A DNA stretch of 64,000 nucleotides from NCBI RefSeq assembly GCF_012516395.1, contig NZ_CP051206.1, positions 4,531,334-4,595,333 on the forward strand, written 5' to 3'. This stretch comes from Dolichospermum flos-aquae CCAP 1403/13F (lineage in GTDB: Bacteria > Cyanobacteriota > Cyanobacteriia > Cyanobacteriales > Nostocaceae). Within the stretch, counting starts at the first letter, position 1. Every line of letters begins with the position of its first letter. This document shows positions 7,279 to 16,264 of this stretch, piece by piece. The notes below the pieces were generated by a model that did no database searches, had not been told where the DNA came from, and was given only the letters and a program-made list of their open reading frames with translations. The position numbers were made by a program, and so were the translations under genes.

Positions 7279-9009
7279 ATGAGTTTGGGATTACCATTAG
7301 GTTCAGTTATTGAAGGTTCTCTGACTGGAGGTTTAGAAGTCAGATTACACCCAGATATCTCTGTAGAAGATATGCGGGTAGGTAAATTTCTCGTGGTACA
7401 GGGAATGCGATCGCGCTTTTTCTGTATGCTAACAGATGTATCCTTGGGTATGGCAAATGACCGCATTACAGCTAGTCCTCCCAATTGGGATGATAGTTTC
7501 TTGCGCGAAGTATTAGCCGGTAGCGGTACTTATGGGATGATCAACCTAGCACCCATGCTGATGTTTACCCCTGAATCTCCAGCATCTGGCTTTTCTAGTA
7601 ATGGTAAATCCCCTAATTCTTTCATACCATCGTCTACGGGTTTAGCATCCTTTCAACCCCAAACCAGTACGACGATGGAATTATTACCTGTTAAAACTAT
7701 TCCTAGTCACTTTAGCCAAGTTTACGAAGCTAAGGAAGAGGATTTTCGGAAAGTTTTTGGCTGGGAAGATGATCCTCAACGCAAAAACTTTTCTATCGGT
7801 AAACCCTTAGATATGGATGTGCCAGTTTGCATTGATTTAAACCGCTTTGTGGAACGGAGTAACGGGATTTTTGGGAAATCGGGAACTGGAAAATCTTTCC
7901 TGACGCGCTTGATTTTAGCTGGTGTAATTCGTAAGAATGCTGCTGTCAACTTGATTTTTGATATGCACTCAGAATATGGTTGGGAAGCAGTCGCAGAAGG
8001 AAAAAACGTCAACACTGTTAAAGGCTTAAAACAGTTATTTCCCGGACAAGTTGAGGTTTACACACTTGATCCAGATTCAACAAAGCGTCGAGGTGTTCGG
8101 GACGCACAAGAACTATATCTCAGCTATGAACAGGTTGAAGTTGAAGATATTAAATTGTGTAATCGTGATTTAGGACTTTCTGAAGCGGCTTTAGATAATG
8201 CCAATATCCTCTTTACAGAGTTGGGTAAATCTTGGATTATTAAGTTACTAAATATGAGTAACGAAGATATTGAGATGTTTTGTGACGAAAAACGCGGACA
8301 CAAAGGCTCAATTATGGCATTACAGCGGAAACTTTTTCGCTTAGATAGTTTAAAGTATATGCGTAGTGCTTGTCCGCAAAATTATATTAAAAACATCGTC
8401 CAATGTCTAGAAGCTGGAAAAAACGTAGTTATTGAATTTGGTTCCCAGTCAAATATGCTTTCATATATGTTGGTGACAAATATGATCACCAGACGGATAC
8501 ATGAGCATTATGTCAAAAAAGCTGATAAATTTCTCCAAAGTAAAAATCCTTTAGATCGGCCGACACCATTAATGATTACAATAGAGGAAGCGCACCGCTT
8601 TCTTGACCCAGGAGTTGTCCAAAGTACGATTTTTGGAACTATTGCTAGAGAACTGCGAAAATATTTTGTCACGCTTTTGGTAGTTGATCAACGTCCATCA
8701 GGCATAGATAATGAAGTCATGTCCCAGATCGGGACTCGGATCACCGCTTTGCTCAATGATGAAAAAGATATTGATGCTATTTTTACGGGTGTATCTGGTG
8801 CGGGTGGTTTACGCTCAGTCTTAGCTAAGTTAGACTCTAAACAACAGGCCTTAATTTTAGGTCATGCTGTTCCTATGCCAGTGGTTGTGCGGACTCGTCC
8901 CTATGATTCCACATTCTACGCCGAAATTGGCGCGATCGCTTGGGAAGAAAAAACAGACGAGGAAGTATTTACCGCTGCTGAACTAGCAAAAGCAGACTTA
9001 GGTTTCTAG
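7279..9009 (+). CDS. HerA-like / DUF87 ATPase
   Basis: 576 aa. The N-terminal ~130 residues resemble the beta-barrel (HAS-barrel) of HerA proteins. The ATPase core has Walker A GKSGTGKS at residues 199-206, a Walker B-like MITIEEAHRFL around 433-443, and LLVVDQRPSGIDNEVMSQIGTR, matching the arginine-finger region of the FtsK/HerA clan. HerA proteins are hexameric DNA translocases usually paired with a NurA nuclease in archaea. No NurA-like partner is adjacent, as seen in other cyanobacteria. Some HerA proteins act in antiphage pairs, but nothing adjacent supports that here. Confidence 0.85.
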   Translation: MSLGLPLGSVIEGSLTGGLEVRLHPDISVEDMRVGKFLVVQGMRSRFFCMLTDVSLGMANDRITASPPNWDDSFLREVLAGSGTYGMINLAPMLMFTPESPASGFSSNGKSPNSFIPSSTGLASFQPQTSTTMELLPVKTIPSHFSQVYEAKEEDFRKVFGWEDDPQRKNFSIGKPLDMDVPVCIDLNRFVERSNGIFGKSGTGKSFLTRLILAGVIRKNAAVNLIFDMHSEYGWEAVAEGKNVNTVKGLKQLFPGQVEVYTLDPDSTKRRGVRDAQELYLSYEQVEVEDIKLCNRDLGLSEAALDNANILFTELGKSWIIKLLNMSNEDIEMFCDEKRGHKGSIMALQRKLFRLDSLKYMRSACPQNYIKNIVQCLEAGKNVVIEFGSQSNMLSYMLVTNMITRRIHEHYVKKADKFLQSKNPLDRPTPLMITIEEAHRFLDPGVVQSTIFGTIARELRKYFVTLLVVDQRPSGIDNEVMSQIGTRITALLNDEKDIDAIFTGVSGAGGLRSVLAKLDSKQQALILGHAVPMPVVVRTRPYDSTFYAEIGAIAWEEKTDEEVFTAAELAKADLGF

Positions 9010-9544
9010 TTTTAAATCAATAACTAACAACTAACAACTAACAACTAACAACTAACAACTTCGTAACATTCCTCCATTTCCAAGTAACTCAAGTTCGGTT
9101 ATCCGGCTAGTTGAAAGCAACTTTAGAGGGAGTTTTCGCGTCACCATGAGTATATAAACACAGTTTTTGGAAGTTAAAGAAAAATAGTGATCAACTTTTT
9201 GCCTTGATTACTGAAATATTTATCATCTGGGAACTTTACTATTGACTCTGTTTGTCGTAACATAAAATCAAAGTAAACTCATACTGACTCCGGTTTTTAA
9301 ACCGACTACTAGATAACTTAAAAAAAGAATTCTAGCAACCAACCCAATGTATTTCTGCTAAAACTCCAAAATTAAGAGAGGGTAAAGAGATACATTTTTA
9401 GACTAGCAACATCTTAATAAAGGCTTAATTAGTGTAATTTTTGATGGTAGCTTTCCATGTTCATTGATGTATATTGTCAGCTTACGAATTGCCTTTGTTA
9501 AAAAAATATTGATTATGTTTAAAAAGTAGAGGATAAAAGCACCA
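9010..9544. other. Long leader/intergenic region before the sigma factor gene
   Basis: Starts with a heptamer repeat block of ACAACTA units (9021-9060). The remaining ~480 bp is A/T-rich and probably carries the promoter and a long 5' leader of the sigma-factor gene. No ORF or known RNA is recognised. A patch at 9090-9140 (AGTTCGGTTATCCGGCTAG...) is less A/T-rich and might be structured. Confidence 0.5.
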
Positions 9545-10528
9545 ATGGCTACAGTTAAAAATCATACAGAGAATGTCAATGCCAAATTTACCGCTGATAT
9601 GGTAAGAACTTATCTGCGAGAAATTGGCCGTGTACCTTTGTTAAGCCGTGAACAGGAAATCATCTACGGTAAACAAGTACAGCAAATGATGGCACTGCTA
9701 GAAGCTAAAGAAGCTTTACGCAAAGAAATTGACCATGAACCTAGTTTATCAGAATGGGCTGCCCGTGTTAATCAATCAGAAACAGAACTAAATCATCTGA
9801 TGGTACAAGGTAAGCGAGCCAAGCAAAAAATGATTGAAGCGAATTTGCGCTTGGTTGTAGCTATTGCGAAAAAATATCAAAAGCGGAATATGGAATTTCT
9901 GGATTTAATCCAGGAAGGAACTTTGGGATTAGAACGGGGTGTGGAGAAATTTGATCCCATGCGGGGTTACAAATTCTCAACCTATGCTTATTGGTGGATT
10001 CGTCAGGCAATTACCAGAGCGATCGCCCAACAAGGTCGGACAATCCGTCTACCAATCCATATTACCGAAAAACTGAACAAAATTAAAAAAGTTCAACGGG
10101 AATTAGCGCAAACATTAGGAAGATCACCCACACCTACAGAAATCGCCAAAGAACTAGAGTTAGAACCCGCTCAAATTCGTGAATATCTGAATATGGCGCG
10201 TCAACCAGTTTCTTTAGATGTGCGCGTCGGTGAAAACCAAGATACCGAATTGCAAGAAATGTTGGAAGATGACGGGCCATCACCAGAGTATTACACGACT
10301 CAGGAGTTTTTGCGTCACGACTTGAATAACCTGCTTGCAGAACTCACACCCCAACAGCGCCAAGTTGTAGCCTTACGCTTTGGTTTAGAAGATGGAAATG
10401 AACTCTCTTTAGCGAAAGTTGGTGAACGTTTGAACCTCAGTCGGGAACGAGTTCGTCAATTAGAGCATCAAGCTCTTGCACATTTACGTCGTCGCCGCGC
10501 TAATGTTAAAGAATATATTGCCAGCTAG
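9545..10528 (+). CDS. Group 2 sigma-70 family RNA polymerase sigma factor (SigB-like)
   Basis: 327 aa without region 1.1, as in cyanobacterial group 2 (non-essential) sigma factors. Region 1.2 is TADMVRTYLREIGRVPLLSR (about 16-35). Region 2 spans LRLVVAIAKKYQKRNMEFLD, GYKFSTYAYWWIRQAITRAI (2.3-2.4, melting and -10 contact). Region 3 has GRSPTPTEIAKELELEPAQI. Region 4.2 has GERLNLSRERVRQLEHQAL, the -35 recognition helix-turn-helix. The overall look is closest to the SigB subgroup, but I cannot separate SigB paralogues by eye. It redirects core polymerase under stress or nutrient limitation. It has its own long upstream region and a strong terminator. Confidence 0.93.
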   Translation: MATVKNHTENVNAKFTADMVRTYLREIGRVPLLSREQEIIYGKQVQQMMALLEAKEALRKEIDHEPSLSEWAARVNQSETELNHLMVQGKRAKQKMIEANLRLVVAIAKKYQKRNMEFLDLIQEGTLGLERGVEKFDPMRGYKFSTYAYWWIRQAITRAIAQQGRTIRLPIHITEKLNKIKKVQRELAQTLGRSPTPTEIAKELELEPAQIREYLNMARQPVSLDVRVGENQDTELQEMLEDDGPSPEYYTTQEFLRHDLNNLLAELTPQQRQVVALRFGLEDGNELSLAKVGERLNLSRERVRQLEHQALAHLRRRRANVKEYIAS

Positions 10529-10577
10529 GAATGTGAACACGCAAAAGTGTAATTCAAAACATCCCTCTTGGTGATGA

Positions 10578-10612
10578 GCCTCCTGATTTTAAAACAGGGG
10601 GCAATTTTTTTA
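10578..10612 (+). terminator. Rho-independent terminator of the sigma factor gene
   Basis: GCCTCCTG (10578-10585) pairs with CAGGGGGC (10595-10602), allowing one G-T pair, around a 9-nt loop, and is followed by AATTTTTTT. Confidence 0.8.
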
Positions 10613-10690
10613 TTTTAATTGATTTTGCGAAATCTGTGAATTAGAAGTTGTATGTATCTATGGGTCAACACCAAAATTCAATAGATTAGA

Positions 10691-10927
<237 letters not shown>

Positions 10928-11209
10928 GATATTTCCCAAAAGTACACAATGACAATGACAAAGTATAAAAATCGCCAATCTCAATTTTACATCCCCCAAC
11001 TGGATGATTTTTTGAAGTAAAGTATAAAGTTACTAAATAATTATAATCTCAGATTATTCCCCAAAATTATATAAATAGGGAGTTTTTGTTTAATTTTAAA
11101 TTAAATATATAGATAAAACTTTTGAGGGAATCTTAGGTAATTAGTATTTAGTTATTATTGCAGGAATCCAGGAAACAATAATAGTTAACTTTATTACAGG
11201 AAAAATCCG
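10928..11209. other. Intergenic region, no gene recognised
   Basis: A/T-rich stretch between the MITE and the next coding region, presumably holding the promoter of the anchored unknown protein. TTTATTACAGGAAAAATCCG just before the ATG at 11210 offers a weak AGGA ribosome site. Together with 10613-10690 nothing else is seen. Confidence 0.45.
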
Positions 11210-11926
11210 ATGCTTAACCACATTTCCAAATTAATGACTTCTAGCCAATTTAAATTTCCCATCGTTGGACTGATTGTTTCGGCTGGTGTTTTAGGTATTA
11301 GTTATTCTAGTCAACAACATTACAAACTCCTGTCATCAACAGCCTTAGCTACTAATTATGTAGTCCCTATTAATCAAAGTCAGATTAACTCCGATTCTTC
11401 TCTTTTATCACGACTCCAAGAAATAAAAGAGGAAAGCATTCAAAAATCACCAGTTAATATTTCTCGTCAAATCTCTACTGATAAATTGACAGAAAATATC
11501 ACAGCATTATCTACAAATACGAGAGAATTAGGAAAAAAAGGACAAGTCCAATTTCCAGAACAAGATGGAACTTATCTTTATGGACAATCATCTACACCAA
11601 ATCAATTAGGACAAGGTTACATTCTCTTTCAAAAACAACAAAGTAAAATTATTGGTGCTTTGTATGTTCCTCACTCTGAATTTAGTTGTTTTCAAGGAAC
11701 TTTAGCTAAGTCAGGAGAATTAGCAATGACAGTGAAAAGTTCTCCCGGTGAAGTTGGTGTAATGGAGGTTTCTACAGCAAGTACGATCCCTAAAGTTGAT
11801 GAAAATGAGTTCACAACTTATCCTTATTCAGTAACATTACAAGACTATCATCAGTTGAGTTCTGTAAGTTCTAATGATAGGGAAATTTTGCAGATATGCC
11901 AACAAGGAAGCGATGGTTTTAAATAA
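11210..11926 (+). CDS. Membrane-anchored protein of unknown function (cyanobacterial)
   Basis: 238 aa. Residues ~15-33 (FPIVGLIVSAGVLGISYSS) form an uncleaved anchor or signal sequence, then a Ser/Asn-rich linker (~50-105). The C-terminal half (GQVQFPEQDGTYLYGQSS, QGYILFQKQQSKIIGALYVP, SCFQGTL) looks like a compact beta-rich extracytoplasmic domain with two cysteines (FSCFQG and QICQQG) that may form a disulfide. I do not recognise a named family. The pattern is that of a conserved cyanobacterial periplasmic protein. It stands alone between two repeat regions. Confidence 0.75.
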   Translation: MLNHISKLMTSSQFKFPIVGLIVSAGVLGISYSSQQHYKLLSSTALATNYVVPINQSQINSDSSLLSRLQEIKEESIQKSPVNISRQISTDKLTENITALSTNTRELGKKGQVQFPEQDGTYLYGQSSTPNQLGQGYILFQKQQSKIIGALYVPHSEFSCFQGTLAKSGELAMTVKSSPGEVGVMEVSTASTIPKVDENEFTTYPYSVTLQDYHQLSSVSSNDREILQICQQGSDGFK

Positions 11927-11956
11927 GTAGGTGGACGTAAATAATTGTCCTTGGGA

Positions 11957-12052
11957 TATAGCATTTTTTAGTGAGGTACAAGAACCCCAACCCCCTCCCC
12001 GCAAGCGAGGAGGAGGCTATAAATATACTCGATATGATTAGGAAATGCTATA
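11957..12052. repeat. Small imperfect inverted-repeat element
   Basis: TATAGCATTTTTTAG on the left matches the reverse complement of the right end (TTAGGAAATGCTATA) with few mismatches. The 96-bp interior is CCCCAACCCCCTCCCC plus GCGAGGAGGAGG, capable of a strong hairpin. It could be a miniature element or a structured intergenic repeat. Confidence 0.4.
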
Positions 12053-12071
12053 AAGCAGGGAGAAATAAGTT

Positions 12072-12130
12072 AATGACCAATGACCAATGACCAATGACCA
12101 ATGACCAATAACTAATGACCAATGACTAAT
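12072..12130. repeat. Tandem heptanucleotide repeat (TGACCAA)n
   Basis: Roughly eight copies of TGACCAA with a few TAACTAA/TGACTAA variants, ending a few bases before the cobO stop codon. Confidence 0.85.
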
Positions 12131-12135
12131 TTGAA

Positions 12136-12822
12136 TTAATACTCAATTCCTGCTTGAGCTTTCACCCCTTGATCCTTAAAAGGATGCTTAACTAATGTCA
12201 TTTCAGTGACTAAATCGGCTTTTTCAATTAATGCCGGTGGTGCGCCTCTTCCCGTGAGAATTACGTGCTTGTCTGCTGGTTTTTGAGCTAAACCTGCTAA
12301 TACTTCTTCAACCTGTAAATAACCCAGTTTCAGAGCAATATTAATTTCATCGAGGAGAACTAATTTAAAGTCTGGGTTGTTGATAAATTCTAGGGATTTT
12401 TCCCAAGCAGCAGCAGCTTTATCAAGATCACGATCACGATCTTGGGTTTCCCATGTAAAGCCTTCACCCATTGCGTGAAATTCGAGTTGGTTTTCCCAAT
12501 GACTAAAAGCGCGTTTTTCTGCTGGTTCCCATGCGCCTTTAATAAATTGAACTATGGCTACTTTATGTCCATGTCCGAGCGATCGCAAAACCATTCCCAA
12601 AGCCGCAGTAGTTTTACCCTTACCATGACCAGTATTGACGATAATTAAGCCTTTTTCCGGTATGGCTTTAGCTATGCGTTGATCTTGGACTTCTTTCCGT
12701 CGCTGCATTTTTTGACGGTATTTTTCATCAGTTTGGGATGTTGATATTACCTCATCAATTAACCGGGAAATCTCTTGATCTGCTGGATCTGTATTTAGTT
12801 CTTCTGGTGTGTCGCTTTTCAT
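12136..12822 (-). CDS. cobO: Cob(I)yrinic acid a,c-diamide adenosyltransferase (CobO/BtuR type)
   Basis: 228 aa. Transfers the 5'-deoxyadenosyl group of ATP to cobalt of corrinoids in adenosylcobalamin synthesis or salvage. The P-loop is GHGKGKTT (residues 65-72), followed by GMVLRSLGHGHKVAIVQFIKG, the WE-x-PAEKRAF segment and LVLLDEINIALKLGYL, the Walker B region of the CobO family. CobO proteins are usually ~200 aa, and the extra residues are an N-terminal charged extension. No other cobalamin genes adjoin it. No B12 riboswitch is apparent in the ~100 bp upstream. Confidence 0.95.
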   Translation of the reverse strand: MKSDTPEELNTDPADQEISRLIDEVISTSQTDEKYRQKMQRRKEVQDQRIAKAIPEKGLIIVNTGHGKGKTTAALGMVLRSLGHGHKVAIVQFIKGAWEPAEKRAFSHWENQLEFHAMGEGFTWETQDRDRDLDKAAAAWEKSLEFINNPDFKLVLLDEINIALKLGYLQVEEVLAGLAQKPADKHVILTGRGAPPALIEKADLVTEMTLVKHPFKDQGVKAQAGIEY

Positions 12823-12926
12823 AAACCCTGTTGATAAATAACTGTTAACACTAAGAGAATGAAGTATAATTTTTCTGCTTCGACAAATTCATTAGTTATG
12901 ATAGACCAGAAATCACATAAATTCTG

Positions 12927-13226
12927 TTAGCTGTGATCTGAATAATTTGTTTTATATTCTGCTTCAAGTCGTTGACATTCTTCTTGATATCGAGCGAATT
13001 GAATATCTAGTGATTCCTTATTAGCATAATAATAAGCCAACGCAGTATAAATACCTGCAATGGTCAAAAAAGGCTTATCTTCAATAATTTCTTCTGGAGT
13101 TATCCCAGATTTAATCTCATTGACAATATACTGAACAGTAATGCGAGTGTTAGCAATTCGTGGACGACCACCACAAGTGCCTGGTGTGCTAACAATCAAA
13201 GTGGAAATATCTGTGAGGGTTGGCAT
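12927..13226 (-). CDS. DUF433 family protein (possible orphan antitoxin)
   Basis: 99 aa. The core GTCGGRPRIANTRITVQYIV, then EIKSGITPEEIIEDKPFLT and IYTALAYYYANKESLD, is the DUF433 helix-turn-helix fold. Family members are often antitoxins paired with a DUF5615 PIN-like toxin encoded immediately downstream. Here the next gene on this strand is cobO, 104 bp away, so the partner is missing. The extra C-terminal tail (RYQEECQRLEAEYKTN) is coiled-coil-like. Confidence 0.85.
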   Translation of the reverse strand: MPTLTDISTLIVSTPGTCGGRPRIANTRITVQYIVNEIKSGITPEEIIEDKPFLTIAGIYTALAYYYANKESLDIQFARYQEECQRLEAEYKTNYSDHS

Positions 13227-13450
13227 CGGTTTCTGAATTAATCCTCTGGGATGACTTTATTGTAAACCAAAAAGAGCGATCGCATTTCTTATTTTTGAAA
13301 GTGCGATCTCTAACTTGTCGACAATGAGGTTTCTCGCAAATATGCAAAGGTGCAAAGACGCAAAAAAAGAAATAGATTAATTTAGGATGTGGTCTAAATA
13401 AATAAAAACGGCTATATTTGATCAGGCTAACTATTTGTTACTTGAAAATA

Positions 13451-13765
13451 TCAAGAAAGTCCAAGGTGATTTTTTGTCCATTCTACAGCAGCTATTTTCT
13501 TCATTTCTTCCCAACTAGAGAAAGATGTACTTTTTTTAATAAAATGTTCCCATTCAAACTCTGAAATATCCATAAAATCTTCGGCACTGTCAATTTTAAA
13601 ATTGCTTGTTTCTAACATGGATTCAAAACTTAAAAAGTTTGTATGTTTTTGCATGAATTCCGAGTTAAATAATGCAAATATCGGTACTTTTTGACTATTA
13701 TTCAGTGATTCTGCCTGATTTAGAAAATTTTTACCTTCAGGTGTCCAAGAAAAATTAGCAGCCAT
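13451..13765 (-). CDS. Hypothetical protein, partner of upstream DUF6173-like gene
   Basis: 104 aa, no recognised family. It is rich in aromatic residues and in Ser/Glu and has no signal or membrane segment. A repeated theme F-L-S-F-E-S-M-L and F-S-S-W-E-E-M-K suggests two related helical units. It begins 33 bp after the stop of the DUF6173-like gene on the same strand, so the two probably form a small operon. A cytosolic binding partner or an effector/immunity role is possible, but nothing in the sequence decides this. Confidence 0.6.
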   Translation of the reverse strand: MAANFSWTPEGKNFLNQAESLNNSQKVPIFALFNSEFMQKHTNFLSFESMLETSNFKIDSAEDFMDISEFEWEHFIKKSTSFSSWEEMKKIAAVEWTKNHLGLS

Positions 13766-13798
13766 AAATTACCTCTTTACTTCATATTTAGTGTTTAG

Positions 13799-14197
13799 CT
13801 ATTCCTTCTCTGCCGAAATTGAGAAACCGAAACGTCTTGGTTTTCGATTTTCATCGGACTTAACCTTGCCAGGTACAAATAAGATGCTGGTTTGTGATAT
13901 GTGTTGTACAATTCTGGCTTTTTGTCCCTGGTCAGTAGTTCCTGAAAAAATTATGTAGTAAGGATCTCTATAGCTAATGCTTTCAATTTGAAGATAAATC
14001 TCTTTACCAAATGAAGCAAAGTAAGCAGCCATTTCTTCATCGGGGTTCAAATGAGATTCAAAGTCAGCAATCTCTTCAACAAGACGCTGATACATTACAT
14101 TTGCGTAGCCAAATCTTTCTTGCACACCTCTTTGGATGCTCTCATTGAGAGTATCCAAGTTTGGGCGGGATGGCTGATAAAATTCTTTACTGTACAT
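13799..14197 (-). CDS. DUF6173-like protein
   Basis: 132 aa. The middle (YQRLVEEIADFESHLNPDEE, MAAYFASFGKEIYLQIESIS, YRDPYYIIFSGTTDQGQK and ARIVQHISQTSILFVPGK) followed by KPRRFGF matches my memory of DUF6173, a small beta-rich family sporadic in bacteria. The family has no known activity. First gene of an apparent two-gene unit with the hypothetical gene at 13451-13765. Recognition is from memory and should be treated as moderate. Confidence 0.6.
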   Translation of the reverse strand: MYSKEFYQPSRPNLDTLNESIQRGVQERFGYANVMYQRLVEEIADFESHLNPDEEMAAYFASFGKEIYLQIESISYRDPYYIIFSGTTDQGQKARIVQHISQTSILFVPGKVKSDENRKPRRFGFSISAEKE

Positions 14198-14433
14198 AGC
14201 TAAATAAGTAGTTAATCCTTCGTGTATTCAATATCTTCGCCAATTTACCAAATATAAGTATGAAAGTCAATAAAATCGTTACGATGTGATACCTATAGCT
14301 GGCTCCCAAATTATTCCACTGAGTATTGCCGCTAACTTATATCGCTAAATAACATTAACATTTTAGCAACTTCCGTACATTTGAATACGATAACATTGTA
14401 TTCGGCATATTTACTATTCAGGATTTCCCAAAA

Positions 14434-15582
14434 ATGTCACAAAAGCCAGGTAAAAAAATTGCACCTATCCCCATGTCTAACAATGTTAGCGTGGTTGACT
14501 TGATTGATACCTATTTTACCGCTTACAATTCAGCCCGGTTGCGGGAAGCCTGTCAACTGCTGACAAAGGAAGTGTTTCAAGAGGGTGTAACTGTGGGCGT
14601 TAGCCTTTCCGGCGCAATGACACCAGCAGGTTTTGGCGTTTCCGCCCTCGCGCCCCTAATTCGTAATGGTTTTATTGACTGGATGATTAGCACTGGTGCG
14701 AATCTTTACCATGATATGCACTATGGTTTAGGGTTTGAACTATTTGCCGGTAGTCCTTTTTTAGATGATGTCAAATTGCGGGAAGAGGGGACAATCAGAA
14801 TTTATGACATTGTTTTTGGTTATGATGTACTGCTAGAAACGGACGCTTTTATTCGCAAAGTTCTCCAAGCTGAACCTTTCCAAAAACGCATGGGAACGGC
14901 TGAATTTCATCATTTGCTGGGTAAGTGCGTGTGGGAAATCGAAAAGCAATTGGGTGTCAAAAATTCCTGCTTATTGGCGACAGCCTATGAATGTGGCGTA
15001 CCTATTTATACTTCTTCTCCTGGAGATAGTTCCATCGGGATGAATGTGGCTGCTTTGGCTTTAGAAGGTTCAAAGCTGGTAATAGATCCTTCTATTGATG
15101 TCAACGAAACCGCAGCGATTGTCTATGGGGCGCGAGAAAACGACGGTACAAGTGCGGCGGTAATTATTGGTGGTGGTAGTCCTAAAAACTTTTTATTACA
15201 AACACAACCGCAACTTCACGAGGTTTTAGGATTGGAAGAACGGGGACATGATTTCTTTATTCAGTTTACTGATGCCCGTCCTGATACCGGTGGTTTGTCT
15301 GGGGCGACTCCTGCTGAAGCTGTGAGTTGGGGTAAAATTGACCCCGATGAGTTACCTAGCGCTATTGTTTGTTATACCGATAGTACAATTGCTTTGCCTT
15401 TGGTAACAGCATACACTCTCAATCAATGTCCACCACGCCCCCTGAAGCGGCTGTATGATGGACGTGAAGCTTTATTAGATACTTTGCAAAAAGATTATTT
15501 AGCAGCTAAAGATCAGCCTGTGAGTGAGGGTAGTCAGGAAAAAACAGCTACTTATCCTTGCGGTACACCTGTGAAAGGTTAG
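14434..15582 (+). CDS. Deoxyhypusine synthase-like enzyme (probable homospermidine synthesis)
   Basis: 382 aa. It resembles eukaryotic/archaeal deoxyhypusine synthase, with the NAD-binding fold and the catalytic-lysine segment [16 protein letters not shown]. Lys301 corresponds to the lysine that forms the enzyme-butylamine imine. Bacteria lack the eIF5A substrate, and related bacterial proteins make homospermidine from spermidine or putrescine. That is the likely role here and would matter for polyamine content in a cyanobacterium. [20 protein letters not shown] near the N-terminus is also family-typical. It is monocistronic with ~240 bp upstream. Confidence 0.88.
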   Translation: MSQKPGKKIAPIPMSNNVSVVDLIDTYFTAYNSARLREACQLLTKEVFQEGVTVGVSLSGAMTPAGFGVSALAPLIRNGFIDWMISTGANLYHDMHYGLGFELFAGSPFLDDVKLREEGTIRIYDIVFGYDVLLETDAFIRKVLQAEPFQKRMGTAEFHHLLGKCVWEIEKQLGVKNSCLLATAYECGVPIYTSSPGDSSIGMNVAALALEGSKLVIDPSIDVNETAAIVYGARENDGTSAAVIIGGGSPKNFLLQTQPQLHEVLGLEERGHDFFIQFTDARPDTGGLSGATPAEAVSWGKIDPDELPSAIVCYTDSTIALPLVTAYTLNQCPPRPLKRLYDGREALLDTLQKDYLAAKDQPVSEGSQEKTATYPCGTPVKG

Positions 15583-15743
15583 GGTTTTACTATAATACTG
15601 TGGGCGATAGCTAATCAAGCTGAATCGCCCCTAGATTTATTCATCAAATGTCTATTTACTACTTTGCTGTTTGATTGCAAGTTTTCACTACTTCGATATC
15701 TAACTCAAATATCCGAGCAATTTGTTCTAGTTCAGAACAATAT

Positions 15744-16190
15744 TTATTTTTCCTCTTGATTCACTAAATAATCAGGATCAAGAATTTGAGAAATACTATA
15801 GGGATTTTCACTAGGAAAAGTTGTATCAGGTAAATTAGTTTCCTGAATGGCTAAATCTATACCATCTTGATAAGCAGAAATCATTGCTTCTGATAGATAG
15901 GATTTTAGACTGGGGTTTTCTTCAAGAAGTTCTTTAATACGACGACGTTGTTCTCTAATTGTAGCTTTCCAACTATTACTACGTTTATTACTTTGATACT
16001 CCCACTTTAGTAAATGTCCAATTAAAATCCCTAGTCGGTTTCTTAATTCTTGCTTTTCTCGCTTACCCAAAGATTCAATTTCCTCTATTAAATTTAAAAT
16101 ATCAAGTTGATTTAGTTGTCCTTGCTTTAATAGTTTTGCCTGTTCTAAAGTCCAAGCATAAAAATCTGTTTCATACAGTTGTGAGGTCAT
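15744..16190 (-). CDS. DUF29 family protein
   Basis: 148 aa, all helical. MTSQLYETDFYAWTLEQAKL, LNLIEEIESLGKREKQELRN and LLKWEYQSNKRSNSWKATI are the classic DUF29 signatures, and the size is normal. The family is expanded in cyanobacteria and has no known biochemical activity. A short out-of-frame coding-like tail follows the stop (see rejected items). Confidence 0.92.
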   Translation of the reverse strand: MTSQLYETDFYAWTLEQAKLLKQGQLNQLDILNLIEEIESLGKREKQELRNRLGILIGHLLKWEYQSNKRSNSWKATIREQRRRIKELLEENPSLKSYLSEAMISAYQDGIDLAIQETNLPDTTFPSENPYSISQILDPDYLVNQEEK

Positions 16191-16264
16191 AATTTATATA
16201 TCTCCTTCTATAAATTTGAGCTAATTTATATAGCTTCTCATCACTCCTACATCTAGTATAACAG

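Noticed and set aside
7072-7484. Two minus-strand frames rich in PLPITHY repeats
   Set aside because: They are translations of the heptamer block and of the antisense strand of the HerA-like gene.
12823-12926. Possible cobalamin riboswitch before cobO
   Set aside because: The interval is too short and no B12-box (GCCACTG-like) is seen.
15659-15745. Coding-like tail (SELEQIARIFELDIEVVKTC) just after the DUF29 gene, shifted by one frame
   Set aside because: Only ~30 codons, no start; could be a relic or a frameshifted end of the DUF29 gene, but not enough to annotate.
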